Assembly: GCA_016934735.1 (NCBI GenBank)
Contig: JAFGSG010000022.1
Location: 1 to 61,438, forward strand
Source: Spirochaetota bacterium
GTDB taxonomy: Bacteria > Spirochaetota > UBA4802 > JAFGDQ01
Length of the DNA stretch: 61,438 nt
Reading direction: 5' to 3'
Positions 1-9,769 of the stretch are shown in pieces; positions within the stretch are counted from its first letter, which is position 1, and every line of letters starts with the position of its first letter. Made by a program: the position numbers and the translations under genes. The notes under the pieces are model-generated. The model was not told where the DNA came from. It saw nothing but the letters and a program-made list of their open reading frames with translations, and did no database searches.

Positions 1-188
1 TAAGCCGAGAAAATCCTTTGGATGGATATCCTCTGAGCAATTATTTTTAAATGATATTGTTGCACTTGATACTTGAATTCAGAAAATCGATTATTGCTTA
101 TGGCGAGCTATTTGATCCTTAAATCTTTCAGTCTGTAGAAAAAATATTAGAGTTGTTTCATAACTCATTTTTTATTGAGTACAGTAAC

Positions 189-230
189 TGAGTATTTCCT
201 CCTCCGCCGCAGGCAGGGAGGAAATACTCA
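189..230. repeat. Perfect 14-bp inverted repeat in the leading intergenic region
   Basis: The first 375 bases hold no convincing gene. Within them TGAGTATTTCCTCC (189-202) is exactly mirrored at 217-230 around a 14-base GC-rich loop, which would form a strong hairpin in RNA or a cruciform in DNA. No T-run follows on the + strand, so it is not a typical terminator. It may be an extragenic palindrome of the kind seen elsewhere in this window. I see no lysine riboswitch upstream of lysA. Confidence 0.6.
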
Positions 231-375
231 TGCTGACTGACTCTAAGTTAAGAAACAAATCTATTTATTGGTGCATTTATAAAAAGAAAATATTATGATA
301 ATTTATTTCTTTACAATTTAATAAATAATAATTTCATGTTATATCATTTTTAGATCTGAGGATATTAAAACTAAT

Positions 376-1614
376 ATGATAGAAAAAAAATTACCTTTTA
401 CAAAATTACAGATTGAGGACATAATTAAAAAATATCCTTCACCGTTCCATATTTACGACGAGAAAGGCATAAGAGATAATGCCGCGAAACTGATAAAGGC
501 TTTTTCCTGGGCTGATTTCAAGGAATATTTTGCCGTAAAGGCTACGCCTAATCCCGGTATTTTAAAGATAATGAAAGATCTTGGCTTCGGGGCGGACTGC
601 AGCTCTCTGCCTGAACTTCTTCTGGCTGAAAGGGCAGGATTCACAGGCGAGGAGATCATGTTTTCTTCCAACGACACTCCTGTAGACGAATATGTGAAAG
701 CAAAAGAGCTCGGAGCGATTATCAATCTCGACGATATAAGCCATATACCTTTCCTCGATAAATGCTGCGGAATCCCGGAAGTTATTTCATTTAGGTATAA
801 TCCCGGACATCTTCGCAATGGTAATCCGATCATCGGAGATCCCGTGGAATCAAAGTACGGATTTACGCGCCGGCAGATTTTCGAGGGATTCAGGATTGTA
901 AGAGACAAGGGCGCGAAAAGGTTCGGCCTGCATTCGTTTGTTATTTCAAACGAATTGAACAGGGAAAGCTATGTTGAAACATCCCGGATGCTTTTTAAAA
1001 TGGCAGTTGATCTTAAAAATGAGATAGGCATAAGGCTGGAGTTCGTAAATCTTAGCGGAGGCATAGGCATCCCTTACAGGCCGGAGCAGAATGCGGTTGA
1101 CCTTGCGGCTCTCGGAAAAGAGATTGAGCGCGAATATATAGAAATAATCGCAGCCAATGATCTTCATCCTATGAAGATATATTCTGAATGCGGAAGGATG
1201 ATAACCGGACCGTACGGGTATCTTGTATCCACAGTCCTGCATAAGAAGGACATATACAAGCAGTATGTCGGTCTCGATGCAAGCATGGCTAATCTGATGC
1301 GGCCTGCTCTTTATGGCGCGTATCACCACATAACCGTACTGGGAAAAGAGAACATGCCTGCTGACCATATTTACGATGTCACCGGATCGCTTTGTGAGAA
1401 CAATGACAAGTTCGCTATAGACAGAAAGCTGCCCCGGGTCGATGTTGGAGATATAGTCGTTATTCACGATGCAGGTGCTCACGGCCATGCAATGGGTTTT
1501 AACTATAACGGGAAACTGCGCTCTGCTGAACTTCTGCTTAAACCGGACGGTCGCGTCGAAATGATCAGAAGGGCTGAGACAGCCGAGGATTATTTTGCCA
1601 CACTGAATTTTTAA
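376..1614 (+). CDS. lysA: Diaminopimelate decarboxylase (PLP-dependent, group IV family)
   Basis: The protein belongs to the fold-III PLP decarboxylases and most likely converts meso-diaminopimelate to lysine in the cytoplasm. The PLP lysine is K55 in YFAVKATPNP, the glycine loop is SGGIGIP at about 227-233, and the cysteine motif from the partner subunit is GSLCENND at 337-344 (C340). At 412 residues the length fits the family. The segment normally reading H-x-H-x-G-S is here GLHSFVISN (184-192), a variant I associate with a LysA subgroup in Firmicutes and Bacteroidetes. A weak GAGGAT lies 13 bases before the ATG. A related amino-acid decarboxylase is possible. It stands alone, with no other lysine genes nearby. 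Confidence 0.85.
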   Translation: MIEKKLPFTKLQIEDIIKKYPSPFHIYDEKGIRDNAAKLIKAFSWADFKEYFAVKATPNPGILKIMKDLGFGADCSSLPELLLAERAGFTGEEIMFSSNDTPVDEYVKAKELGAIINLDDISHIPFLDKCCGIPEVISFRYNPGHLRNGNPIIGDPVESKYGFTRRQIFEGFRIVRDKGAKRFGLHSFVISNELNRESYVETSRMLFKMAVDLKNEIGIRLEFVNLSGGIGIPYRPEQNAVDLAALGKEIEREYIEIIAANDLHPMKIYSECGRMITGPYGYLVSTVLHKKDIYKQYVGLDASMANLMRPALYGAYHHITVLGKENMPADHIYDVTGSLCENNDKFAIDRKLPRVDVGDIVVIHDAGAHGHAMGFNYNGKLRSAELLLKPDGRVEMIRRAETAEDYFATLNF

Positions 1615-1721
1615 AGTTATAATATCAGTTTTTAAAATAATTTTATATTTTTACTGTTTATTTGCTTCTTTTTAATTACTATTAAATATATTGATTAATA
1701 CTTTTAATTTTTCTCTGTTTG

Positions 1722-1749
1722 TTGACGAACATATAAGGAGGTGTATAAT
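1722..1749 (+). promoter_or_regulatory. Sigma-70-like promoter for the 1823 gene
   Basis: TTGACG (1722-1727) is followed after 16 bases by a perfect TATAAT (1744-1749), about 75 bases before the ATG of the next gene. The spacer contains AAGGAGG, which looks like a ribosome site but has no frame behind it. Confidence 0.55.
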
Positions 1750-1822
1750 ATTTTCTATAATCGATATATCCGCTTAATTTTTTATAATTTAGTGAGCGTG
1801 TGTTGATTTTTGGAGGTAAATT

Positions 1823-2185
1823 ATGTATGGAAATAAAACAGGGAACAGAAGACGGGGTCCGGATGCCCTTACAAAAGCGATTGGTATTTTTGCCGGAATA
1901 TCATGGCTGTTAGTTTTTACTGCATTTGTCCTGGTTACTTATGCAAAGCCAAGAATGGCAACTTTATTTGATCGAAGATACGGCGGAACGGGAAGCCAGA
2001 CATTGGATCAATCATTACTAATGTATGCCAACATAGTCCTGGTACTGGTTATAATTGTTTGTTTTATTGGTTTTTTAATTAATATCAGCCGCCATAAACG
2101 CAAGACTGACAAGTTCAGCGCGTCAATAATATTTTTTGGCGTTGGCTCCATAATTTGGCTGATATATAATTTGCTGTCTAATTAA
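1823..2185 (+). CDS. Small membrane protein of unknown function
   Basis: A 120-residue protein not recognised as any family. It has a basic N-terminus, a transmembrane segment at about 21-42 (FAGISWLLVFTAFVLVTYA), a polar middle, a second segment at about 69-88 (ANIVLVLVIIVCFIGFLI), a basic stretch RHKRKTD, and a third at about 100-117. The start is supported by TTGGAGG seven bases upstream and by a promoter at 1722-1749. It is apparently monocistronic. Confidence 0.7.
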   Translation: MYGNKTGNRRRGPDALTKAIGIFAGISWLLVFTAFVLVTYAKPRMATLFDRRYGGTGSQTLDQSLLMYANIVLVLVIIVCFIGFLINISRHKRKTDKFSASIIFFGVGSIIWLIYNLLSN

Positions 2186-2514
2186 ATGATATTTGAGCTC
2201 ATCATAAAAATTATGTAATATATCTCAATTTATTTAAAAATAAATTGCAGTAATCTTTTTTTCATAAAAGTGTCCGCAACTGTCCTTTGTATTTAAGCAC
2301 CAAAAGATCCATGCTATAAGCAGCAGTATAAAATAATAACTCTTTATGCAGTATATAAATTAAATGCATTGATGCAAGTATTCCGTTAGTTGTACGTATA
2401 TTGAATCTGGTATGGAAATATGTACGTTTGATGCTTCATAAAAAAGCTTGAAATAATATATTAGGTTTGATGACATTATATGAGTGCGAATAAGTATTTA
2501 CAAACGGTGATAAT
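2186..2514. other. Intergenic region without a recognisable gene
   Basis: These 329 AT-rich bases hold no frame with a ribosome site, no tRNA and no strong hairpin. It may carry the promoter of the 2515 gene, but no clear -35/-10 pair is visible. Confidence 0.5.
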
Positions 2515-2754
2515 ATGAAATTAACAAAGGAAATCAATGCTCTCATACTGGAAATGACGAGAAAAGGACTGAAGCCGAGATATATAGTTATTGGCCAGAA
2601 CCAATATATGAGGTGGGCAAAGGAGACTGAGGATGCCAGCCTTGAAGAGCTGGAAAATAAATATTTAGGCTGTGATATTGTAATTTGCGGAAGCGATATA
2701 CTGGAGGTTGTTCCTGAACCAAAAGCTTTATATTCATTTTACAAAAGGGGTTAA
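2515..2754 (+). CDS. Small conserved-looking protein of unknown function
   Basis: A 79-residue soluble protein, not recognised. It opens with an amphipathic helix (LTKEINALILEMTRKG), followed by the beta-type stretch PRYIVIGQNQY, an acidic helix, and a second strand pair ending in LEVVPEP. The layout of helix, strand with IVIG, helix, strand with VVP looks like a compact alpha/beta domain. Codon use matches the neighbours. The only ribosome-site candidate is GGTGAT just before the ATG. It converges on the RecA-fold ATPase downstream. Confidence 0.55.
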   Translation: MKLTKEINALILEMTRKGLKPRYIVIGQNQYMRWAKETEDASLEELENKYLGCDIVICGSDILEVVPEPKALYSFYKRG

Positions 2755-2794
2755 ACAGAAAGATACGTAATAAAAAAAGTTATTCTGCAGGTGG

Positions 2795-3502
2795 TCAACT
2801 TGCTTCAACGATTAAAAGCGATCTGGGATCGAGCTTCAGATGCAAATCTGAAACAGGATAGATGTCCTGATCTTTTATCAGTTGAAGACGTATGTAATCA
2901 TTCTCCGGTCTCATGTAAATCAGTGTAGCGATTTCATTTACAAACTCTATTAAAAGAAGCGGAACCCCATTTTTATCAAATACAAGATTTTCATCTTTAA
3001 GCGAAGCGCTGATCCATATTTCCAGTCCAAGTTCTTCCGCAAGAGAATGGATTGTCTTTATGTCATCAATTGTGCATTTATTAAAGTCAAAGCCGTCTAT
3101 TACAATTGTATCAGCTGAGAAATTGCCGTCTTTGATCAAAGATTTAATGCTGCTTGAAATCTGAGTTATCTTCACTCCATCCTGATTAAAGTTCATAATA
3201 ATTCTGTTTTTTACGATTTCGTCATGTATGTCCATTACCGATTTTATATTGAATTTTTTTGCAATTTCCTCAAATATATCTTCATACCATGATATTATAT
3301 GATTTGTGTCTGCGGAGAAAGATACGTGTATTACATGCTTATTATCGAATAATTCGTCTGTTGCAATATGCACCAGACAAGCTGTTTTTCCTACTCCCTT
3401 TCGGGCTGCAATCACACCAATATTGCCTTTACCTATTTCTCCTTTTTTTGATTTCTCTAAAATTCTCAAAGGATTTCTTTTATTCTGTTCTGCTTTAATC
3501 AT
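2795..3502 (-). CDS. Stand-alone RecA/RadA-fold P-loop ATPase
   Basis: A 235-residue soluble protein built as one RecA-type ATPase core. Walker A is ARKGVGKT (33-40, K39) after the strand IGVIA, and Walker B is TIVIDGFDF (132-140, D136). It lacks the DNA-binding and oligomerisation extensions of RecA, DnaB or RadA, so it resembles the minimal KaiC/DnaB-like superfamily. The specific role is unknown. AGGAGAG eight bases upstream supports the start. EF-G ends about 55 bases downstream on the same strand (EF-G starts at 5640 and reads toward it), so the two could be adjacent transcription units, with this gene second. Confidence 0.65.
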   Translation of the reverse strand: MIKAEQNKRNPLRILEKSKKGEIGKGNIGVIAARKGVGKTACLVHIATDELFDNKHVIHVSFSADTNHIISWYEDIFEEIAKKFNIKSVMDIHDEIVKNRIIMNFNQDGVKITQISSSIKSLIKDGNFSADTIVIDGFDFNKCTIDDIKTIHSLAEELGLEIWISASLKDENLVFDKNGVPLLLIEFVNEIATLIYMRPENDYIRLQLIKDQDIYPVSDLHLKLDPRSLLIVEAS

Positions 3503-3558
3503 TGTATTCTCTCCTGGTTTTTCCTAAAATAATAAAAAGATAAATAATTATCCTGTTT

Positions 3559-5640
3559 TTACTTTTTTTTCTTTTTCTCTTCAATTTCCTTTTTAATTTT
3601 TTCCGCGATGCTTTCCGGTACCTTTGAGTATTTCAGGAATTCCATAGTGAATTCATACTTACCCTGTGTCATTGACCTGAGATCAGTTGAATATCCGAAC
3701 ATTTCAGATAGCGGAACCTCTGCTTCCACACGGCAGACAATGTCATCTTCAGTAGTGCTGATAATAATACCGCGCCGTTGATTGATGCTTCCGAATACGT
3801 TGCCCTGAAATTCTGATGGACCTTCTACTACGACTTTCATAATGGGTTCCAGTATTTGAGGATTAGCCTTGCTGTAAATCTGCCAGAAAGCAGAGGTTGC
3901 AGCTATCTGGAATGCCATTGAAGACGAGTCGACCGAATGGAAGTCTCCGTCATCAAGAGTAACTTTCACTCCGACAATGGGGAATCCGATAAGCCTGCCT
4001 TTTTTTAAGCAATCATGGAATCCTTTTTCGCAGGCAGGTATATATTCCGTCGGAATGACCCCCCCCTTGATATTATTTACAAATGTGAACAATTCCTCCT
4101 GATCTGGTTCAATCTTCCCCGCAATACGCGCGAATTGACCTGCGCCGCCTGTCTGCTTCTTATGGGTATAATCAAAAGCTACTTCTTTAGTTATTGCTTC
4201 GCGGTATGCTACCTGAGGCATTCCTGTTTCGACAATTACATCGTATTCACGCTTCATCCTTTCTATGTAAACGTCCAGATGAAGTTCTCCCATGCCGCTT
4301 ATGATTCTTTCGCCGGATTCTTCGTCCGTATATGTTTTAAACGTTGGGTCTTCTTTTGTGAACCTGTTAAGTGCTTTTCCCATATTATCCGATGACTTGA
4401 GGTCTTTCGGCGCAATTGCAAGTGAGATGACCGGTTCCGGCACATGCATTGTGGTCATGGAATAATTTAAGCTGGGATGAGTAAACGTATCTCCGGACGC
4501 GCAGTCGATGCCGAAAACAGCCACGATGTCTCCGCATCTCGCGCTTGCAATATCTTCCATCTTATCCGCATGCATGCGTATTAATCGGCCTACCTTGAAT
4601 TTTTTTTTGGCTCTGCTGTTATATAGTTCGTCTCCCTTTTTTAATGAACCCTGATATATTCTTATGTAAGATAATTGTCCGTACTGTCCATCTTCAAGTT
4701 TGAATGCAAGTGCTACTGTGGGTTTGTCTTTTTCAGATATTAGTTTTATTTCCGTCTCATTGTTGTCAAGATCGAGCGCTATATTTGTAACACCTGTCGG
4801 ATCCGGCAGATATTTTATTACCAAATCAAGGAGTACCTGAACACCTTTATTCTTATACGCTGAACCGATGGCCACGGGAACAAGCTGAAGCGACTGAGTT
4901 GCTTTCTGAATTGCTTTATGAATTAACTCTTCGGTTACATTGCCTTCAAGGTAGGCTTCCGCAAGTTCGTCAGAGACCATTGTGACTGCGTCAAGAAGAT
5001 CTTTGTGCTTTGCTTCAGCTTCGGCGCGCAATTCAGATGGTATTTCTTCAATCCGGATATTTTCACCGTTTTCACCGTCGAAGTATACTGCCTTCAAAGT
5101 AATTAGGTCCACAAGTCCCTGAAGTTTGTCTTCCAGGCCTATGGGTATCTGCAAAAGAACTGCGTTAAGTCCGAGTTTTTCGCGAAGCTGTTTAGTTACT
5201 TTGTAGGGATTCGCTCCTGTCCGGTCGCATTTATTGATGAAAGCAATGCGGGGAACCTTGTAGCGTTTAAGCTGTCTGTCAACGGTTATAGACTGCGATT
5301 GTACACCGCCAACGGCGCACAGCACAAGAATGGCGCCGTCAAGCACGCGAAGGGCTCTTTCTACTTCGATCGTGAAGTCAACGTGCCCCGGAGTGTCGAT
5401 AATGTTGATCGAATGATCCTTCCAGTCTACATTTGTCGCTGCTGAGGCGATTGTAATGCCGCGTTCACGTTCCAGATCCATGGAGTCCATTGTGGCACCC
5501 TTGCCGTCTTTGTCCTTGACCTCATGGATTGCGTGAATTTTTTTACAATAAAAAAGGATTCGTTCAGTAAGCGTGGTTTTGCCTGAATCGATGTGCGCGC
5601 TGATACCAATGTTGCGTATTATTGAAATTTTGTCCTGCAT
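3559..5640 (-). CDS. fusA: Elongation factor G of the spdEFG1 / mitochondrial EF-G1 type
   Basis: A GTP-dependent ribosomal translocase of 693 residues. The G motifs are intact: AHIDSGKT (15-22), RGIT (60-63), DTPGH (82-86), NKCD (136-139) and the SA loop near 258. Domains II to V follow in the usual order. The wording AHIDSGKT plus the G2 segment with KGATMDSM is what is seen in mitochondrial EF-G1 and its bacterial relatives in spirochaetes, planctomycetes and delta-proteobacteria, rather than AHIDAGKT of classical FusA. The C-terminus is a lysine-rich tail. CAGGAG lies about 10 bases before the ATG. It is separate from the rpsL-rpsG operon. In lineages with this type a second EF-G usually handles ribosome recycling; none is visible here. 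Confidence 0.9.
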   Translation of the reverse strand: MQDKISIIRNIGISAHIDSGKTTLTERILFYCKKIHAIHEVKDKDGKGATMDSMDLERERGITIASAATNVDWKDHSINIIDTPGHVDFTIEVERALRVLDGAILVLCAVGGVQSQSITVDRQLKRYKVPRIAFINKCDRTGANPYKVTKQLREKLGLNAVLLQIPIGLEDKLQGLVDLITLKAVYFDGENGENIRIEEIPSELRAEAEAKHKDLLDAVTMVSDELAEAYLEGNVTEELIHKAIQKATQSLQLVPVAIGSAYKNKGVQVLLDLVIKYLPDPTGVTNIALDLDNNETEIKLISEKDKPTVALAFKLEDGQYGQLSYIRIYQGSLKKGDELYNSRAKKKFKVGRLIRMHADKMEDIASARCGDIVAVFGIDCASGDTFTHPSLNYSMTTMHVPEPVISLAIAPKDLKSSDNMGKALNRFTKEDPTFKTYTDEESGERIISGMGELHLDVYIERMKREYDVIVETGMPQVAYREAITKEVAFDYTHKKQTGGAGQFARIAGKIEPDQEELFTFVNNIKGGVIPTEYIPACEKGFHDCLKKGRLIGFPIVGVKVTLDDGDFHSVDSSSMAFQIAATSAFWQIYSKANPQILEPIMKVVVEGPSEFQGNVFGSINQRRGIIISTTEDDIVCRVEAEVPLSEMFGYSTDLRSMTQGKYEFTMEFLKYSKVPESIAEKIKKEIEEKKKKK

Positions 5641-5957
5641 TAAATGGAACTCCTGATATTAAAAAAGATTAATAACTTAAATATAATTTTATTTTAATGA
5701 AAAAGCGTTTATGTTAAAAATTCAGTTGAAATGTAAGCCGAATTAAGTAAGTAACAATAGATTCAATATGCCTCTGGATTAAAACACATATCAATGAATA
5801 AAGAAACCAAAAATTATGTTGCAGTAAATATTAGTCAAATATTTTTTTATTTATAAAATATTTTTTAAACCATTTCACCAATGCCTTATACCGCTTTCTG
5901 CCATGCAAACAGCATTAACTATCTAAGCGGATATGGATTTTTTTCCGGCAATTAGCT
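5641..5957. other. Intergenic region without a recognisable gene
   Basis: The 317 bases between the histidine kinase (ending at 5958 on the minus strand) and EF-G are strongly AT-rich and include the EF-G leader with its ribosome site. No frame, tRNA or clear terminator hairpin was found. Confidence 0.5.
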
Positions 5958-7994
5958 TTATTCGGTAAACGGCAGGGTAATAATAAATTCTGTTCCTTTG
6001 GTTTCCCTGTTCCTTACACTAATCGTGCCTTTGTGATCTTTGATTATTTTATTCACAATGGCAAGGCCTAATCCTACACCGGTAATCTTGGTTGTAAAAA
6101 AAGGCTCAAATATATCTTCAAGATTTTTATTTTCAATTCCTATCCCTGTATCGTATATATTTATAATAATGCTTTCACTTATCTTATCTATACCGGTAGC
6201 TATTTCAATCTCCCCGCCGGAAGGAGTTGCATCAATCGCGTTTTGCATCAGATTCAAAATAACCTGTTTAATCTGATTTGCGTCGGAATTAACAAGAGGA
6301 AGATCTGAAGAAAGCTTTGTAGTGATATGAATTTTTTTTTCAAAAAAAACATTTTTTAATAAATCTATCGTATCTAAAATTAAATCGTTGATATTATTAA
6401 GATTTTTTATTAAAGCTTGCGGTTTTGTTAAGTCCATTACATTAGAAAGTATATTTTCCAGTCTGACGGATTCTTTGAGTATCACATCAGCTGCATTCCT
6501 GATTTTGTCATTATCATTCGCGATCTGTTTAATGCGCCTTGCGTATCCTCCCATGGTTACGAGAGGATTCCTTATCTCATGCGCTATATGCGATGATATC
6601 CTTCCGATTGCCGCTAATTTTTCCGATTCAATAATTGCCTCCTGCTTATTCATAATCTTATCCATTTCTTTCTTAAGGGTAGAAACATTATGATAACTAT
6701 CGATCAATAAAGATGCCTGAACGGCAAAAATTGAAAGAAGCTCTATGTGGTCGTTTCCGATGGGTACTTGATTGAATTTATTATCTGCAACTATAATGCC
6801 AATTGCCCTATTCTCTATAATAAGAGGGACCACAACAAATTCCGATACATTCATAAAATTTTTAATATACTCATCAACTGAGCTGTCGTTCCATGAATTA
6901 TAGACATGGATATTTTCCAATGTTGTAAATGATTTTACAAAGATGTTGTCAGACTCAATATCAAATTTTGTGTTTATTACTTTCTCAAGCAGTTTGCTTC
7001 CTTTTCTGTTCGGATCATTGAACGTATTTGCGAGGTCAACTACATCTATGCCACCCTGAGGCATGGAATTCCATATTTCAATCGCTTCCTCCATTGAATC
7101 CGGGCCGACCGCTATTTCCCCCACCAGGAATTTGTTTTTCTGGTCAAGTAAAAACAGCATCGCACGGTTAAAACCGAGTCCAGCCCCTGATGTAATGCCG
7201 TATAAAATCGTATAAAGTATTCTGTGTATCTCCTCATCCCTTTGAATCGATCCAGTCACCTGGCTTATCAGGTTAATCTGGTAATCTTTGCGGCACTTGC
7301 TGGTTATATCATCGATAATTAGTACTATTTGTTCCTCACCCATGGCAATGATCCTTGAAATTTTTATGTCCGCGATAACAGAAGTCCAGTTTTTTGATAG
7401 CAGGTGAATTTTTTCAAGTATTGCCGATTGTTCCGAATCATAGATTTGCTCAATTGAATTTTTTAAGTTCTGTGCTACAAACAGAAAAATATCTTCAATT
7501 GTTTTTCCGGTTATTTCATCAAGATCCAGTTGAAATTTTTTACAGAAAGTATCATTGGCAAATATTATTTCTTTCCGTTTATTTAGTATCATTAAATATG
7601 ACGTAATTGAAAATACAATATTATTGTATAATTCCCTGAACGACTTTGTTTCATTTTTTAATTTTGACATAATACTGTCTATGTATTTTCCGATTAGTAA
7701 TATTTCCTTTGTAATATGAGTGAGTTCGTCTTTGCCGGAAAAATTATTTTTGCTATACAAGAATTTTCCTTTTTTGTAGTCAGATAAGATGTCTTTAATA
7801 TTATTTATTTTATTGGTATGCAGAAATTTATAATAATATATAATTGCTGTATTTTTAATAATGATTAAAAGGAATATTATATAGTTAATGTAATTGGGGA
7901 TAGAAATCAATGTTTTACAAATACATATGTATGCTATGATAATGATGTCTGAAAATAACAATAGGAAGATTTTTAGTAGAGAGTTAATGGCCAT
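5958..7994 (-). CDS. Membrane-bound hybrid-sensor histidine kinase (PAS-GAF-HisKA-HATPase)
   Basis: A 678-residue sensor kinase. Two transmembrane segments at about 7-27 and 34-56 anchor it with almost no periplasmic loop. Then come a PAS domain (about 124-235), a long GAF domain (about 245-435), a HisKA dimerisation domain with the phospho-acceptor H472 in HIAHEIRNPL, and an ATPase domain with N-box NLMQNAIDA, G1 DTGIGIE and G2 GVGLGLAIV. All catalytic motifs look intact. The small sensor loop suggests it reads membrane or cytoplasmic signals through PAS and GAF. No receiver domain is fused and no response regulator is adjacent, so it is an orphan. It is divergent from rdgB over about 115 bases that must hold both promoters. 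Confidence 0.9.
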   Translation of the reverse strand: MAINSLLKIFLLLFSDIIIIAYICICKTLISIPNYINYIIFLLIIIKNTAIIYYYKFLHTNKINNIKDILSDYKKGKFLYSKNNFSGKDELTHITKEILLIGKYIDSIMSKLKNETKSFRELYNNIVFSITSYLMILNKRKEIIFANDTFCKKFQLDLDEITGKTIEDIFLFVAQNLKNSIEQIYDSEQSAILEKIHLLSKNWTSVIADIKISRIIAMGEEQIVLIIDDITSKCRKDYQINLISQVTGSIQRDEEIHRILYTILYGITSGAGLGFNRAMLFLLDQKNKFLVGEIAVGPDSMEEAIEIWNSMPQGGIDVVDLANTFNDPNRKGSKLLEKVINTKFDIESDNIFVKSFTTLENIHVYNSWNDSSVDEYIKNFMNVSEFVVVPLIIENRAIGIIVADNKFNQVPIGNDHIELLSIFAVQASLLIDSYHNVSTLKKEMDKIMNKQEAIIESEKLAAIGRISSHIAHEIRNPLVTMGGYARRIKQIANDNDKIRNAADVILKESVRLENILSNVMDLTKPQALIKNLNNINDLILDTIDLLKNVFFEKKIHITTKLSSDLPLVNSDANQIKQVILNLMQNAIDATPSGGEIEIATGIDKISESIIINIYDTGIGIENKNLEDIFEPFFTTKITGVGLGLAIVNKIIKDHKGTISVRNRETKGTEFIITLPFTE

Positions 7995-8110
7995 TTTTAG
8001 CTGAATATAGTATTAAACTGTTTTGAAAAATAATTAAATTAACGCATAATACAAGTTATGACATAGGACATATGAGTAGATGCAAATACTTTTGTATTAA
8101 ATGATATAAT

Positions 8111-8713
8111 ATGAAGCTTGTAATAGCAACAAAAAATAATAATAAGGTTAAAGAGATTAGAGAAAAGTTCTCTGATTTCATGGATCTGGAAATAGTATCC
8201 CTGCTGGATTTTAACAATTTGCCAGAGGTAGTTGAAGACGGATTGACTTTTGAAGAAAACGCATTGAAAAAAGCAAGGGAGTATTGCGCGTTCACTGGTC
8301 TTACCGTGCTTTCGGATGATTCCGGTATTGAAATAGATGCTCTTTCCGGCCAACCAGGGGTTCGTTCTGCCCGTTACGCTGGTGAAAATGCGAGTGACGA
8401 TGAAAATAATGAGCTTGTTCTTGCAAAATTAAAAAAAGTACCTGATGAGAAAAGAACTGCCAGATTTATTTGTGTTATTGCGGTAGTTCAGCCGGTTAAT
8501 ATTGAATATCTGACAAGGGGAATATGTGAAGGCCGGATAATCCGGGATAAATCCGGCACTAATGGTTTTGGCTATGATCCGATTTTTTTCATTCCTCATT
8601 TGGGAAAAACTATGGCTGAATTAACGCTCACAGAAAAAAATAAAATCAGCCACAGAGCGTTAGCTCTTGATAAAGCTGAAGAGATATTAAAAAAAATCTT
8701 GGAGACTTCGTAA
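8111..8713 (+). CDS. rdgB: Non-canonical purine NTP pyrophosphatase (RdgB/HAM1)
   Basis: The enzyme hydrolyses dITP, ITP and XTP to monophosphates and so keeps deaminated purines out of DNA and RNA. Family motifs are clear: the N-terminal nucleotide-binding strand LVIATKNNNKVKEI, the catalytic block LSDDSGIEIDAL with PGVRSARYAG, GFGYDPIFF, and the C-terminal ISHRALAL. At 200 residues the length is normal. Its last 27 bases overlap the end of a convergent membrane-protein gene. Confidence 0.95.
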   Translation: MKLVIATKNNNKVKEIREKFSDFMDLEIVSLLDFNNLPEVVEDGLTFEENALKKAREYCAFTGLTVLSDDSGIEIDALSGQPGVRSARYAGENASDDENNELVLAKLKKVPDEKRTARFICVIAVVQPVNIEYLTRGICEGRIIRDKSGTNGFGYDPIFFIPHLGKTMAELTLTEKNKISHRALALDKAEEILKKILETS

Positions 8714-9154
8714 TTTGGGAAACATCTGCTTGAGGTTTTTATTTAAGAATTCGTTAAGGCCTTTGTCATAATAAACATAAGCAACAAACAGTATCCATAG
8801 CAGCAGGGTTAAAATACACATAAATTTAAGCAGCCTCAAAGCTCCGATATGATCAGCCTTGTAAAAAATAACGAGTAAAGCCAGCGGCCATAAAAAAAAC
8901 AGATTAGTAAAAATAATGGCGGTGAGTTCAGTTAAAAAACTGATAGTTACTTTGTACCATTCTTGTGCGTTAATGAAGGAGGTATAGCCTTTTGATATTT
9001 CTTCAAAAAAGAACCAGATATAGAATGATAGGATTAGCGTTGCGACTATTTTCCAGAAAATCTCGATGTTTCGTCTGAACCATAAAAGTATTACTCCTAT
9101 GCTCCAAAGACCGATAAACATAAATACGGATTTGATCAGTAACGGTTTATCCAT
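8687..9154 (-). CDS. Four-helix membrane protein of unknown function
   Basis: A 155-residue hydrophobic protein with transmembrane segments at about 7-25, 33-50, 75-98 and 107-127, and a basic C-terminal tail. No family is recognised. The stop lies inside the 3' end of rdgB on the other strand, a 27-base tail-to-tail overlap, so the two mRNAs are antisense to each other at their ends. The start ATG at 9154 has no strong ribosome site. Confidence 0.65.
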   Translation of the reverse strand: MDKPLLIKSVFMFIGLWSIGVILLWFRRNIEIFWKIVATLILSFYIWFFFEEISKGYTSFINAQEWYKVTISFLTELTAIIFTNLFFLWPLALLVIFYKADHIGALRLLKFMCILTLLLWILFVAYVYYDKGLNEFLNKNLKQMFPKLRSLQDFF

Positions 9155-9292
9155 TGTTTTTCTCTTGTTTTTTTACACCGTAATCTATATTTTACGAAGA
9201 TTATCCGGATATGATAATAAATTCGGCTTTTATGCAGTATTATCTTTAATATATTATGATATTTTGATATCCAGTAATAACAAGCATATTTT

Positions 9293-9718
9293 ATGAAAGT
9301 ATTATTAGCAATAGTTTTAATGGTGTCTATTATATCGTGCGGGCGAAATCATAAAAGCGACAATTGCGGATGCTGTTATTCGGTTTCCGTGGAAGGGCAC
9401 TGGAGCATAAGCAAAGAAGAGATTTCTAAGGCTGTATCTTCAGTTTTAAAACAAAATGAAACAAGCCGATATTCGGTTGAAATAACAGTATTCGGTTATT
9501 CATCAGGCAAAGAAGTATTCTATTATTTTAAAGATAATAGTCCTGATGACATAAAAATCAAGACATATTCAGGTAATATAAACGCGCTTGTTAAAATTAA
9601 GAAACAAAAAATATTGCGGAAAGTAATTTTTTTGAATGCAGAAGGAAACAGCAAAGAAGAAATTTTACAGGCATTAGCAAAGGAACTCCAAAGAGCAATT
9701 TGTAATAATTTTCAATAA
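9293..9718 (+). CDS. Putative lipoprotein with cysteine cluster
   Basis: A 141-residue protein with a short signal peptide and lipobox-like end ISC (C16) in VSIISCGR, as in relaxed spirochaetal lipoboxes. After it comes a small cysteine cluster (C25, C27, C28 in NCGCC). The remainder looks like a compact alpha/beta domain ending in an amphipathic helix (EEILQALAKELQRAI). Function is unknown. No clear ribosome site precedes the ATG. It converges with pdxA at its 3' side. Confidence 0.55.
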   Translation: MKVLLAIVLMVSIISCGRNHKSDNCGCCYSVSVEGHWSISKEEISKAVSSVLKQNETSRYSVEITVFGYSSGKEVFYYFKDNSPDDIKIKTYSGNINALVKIKKQKILRKVIFLNAEGNSKEEILQALAKELQRAICNNFQ

Positions 9719-9769
9719 AACGCATTCTGAGTGAAACAGCCAGGATAAAATGATGCACGCATCAGTCAG

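Noticed and set aside
1735..1741. AAGGAGG as a ribosome site
   Set aside because: No frame follows; it falls inside the spacer of the TTGACG/TATAAT promoter.
9066..9296. A 76-residue plus-strand frame ending in an ATGA with the lipoprotein gene
   Set aside because: Its first third is antisense to the four-helix membrane protein and it has no ribosome site; the ATGA contact is probably chance.
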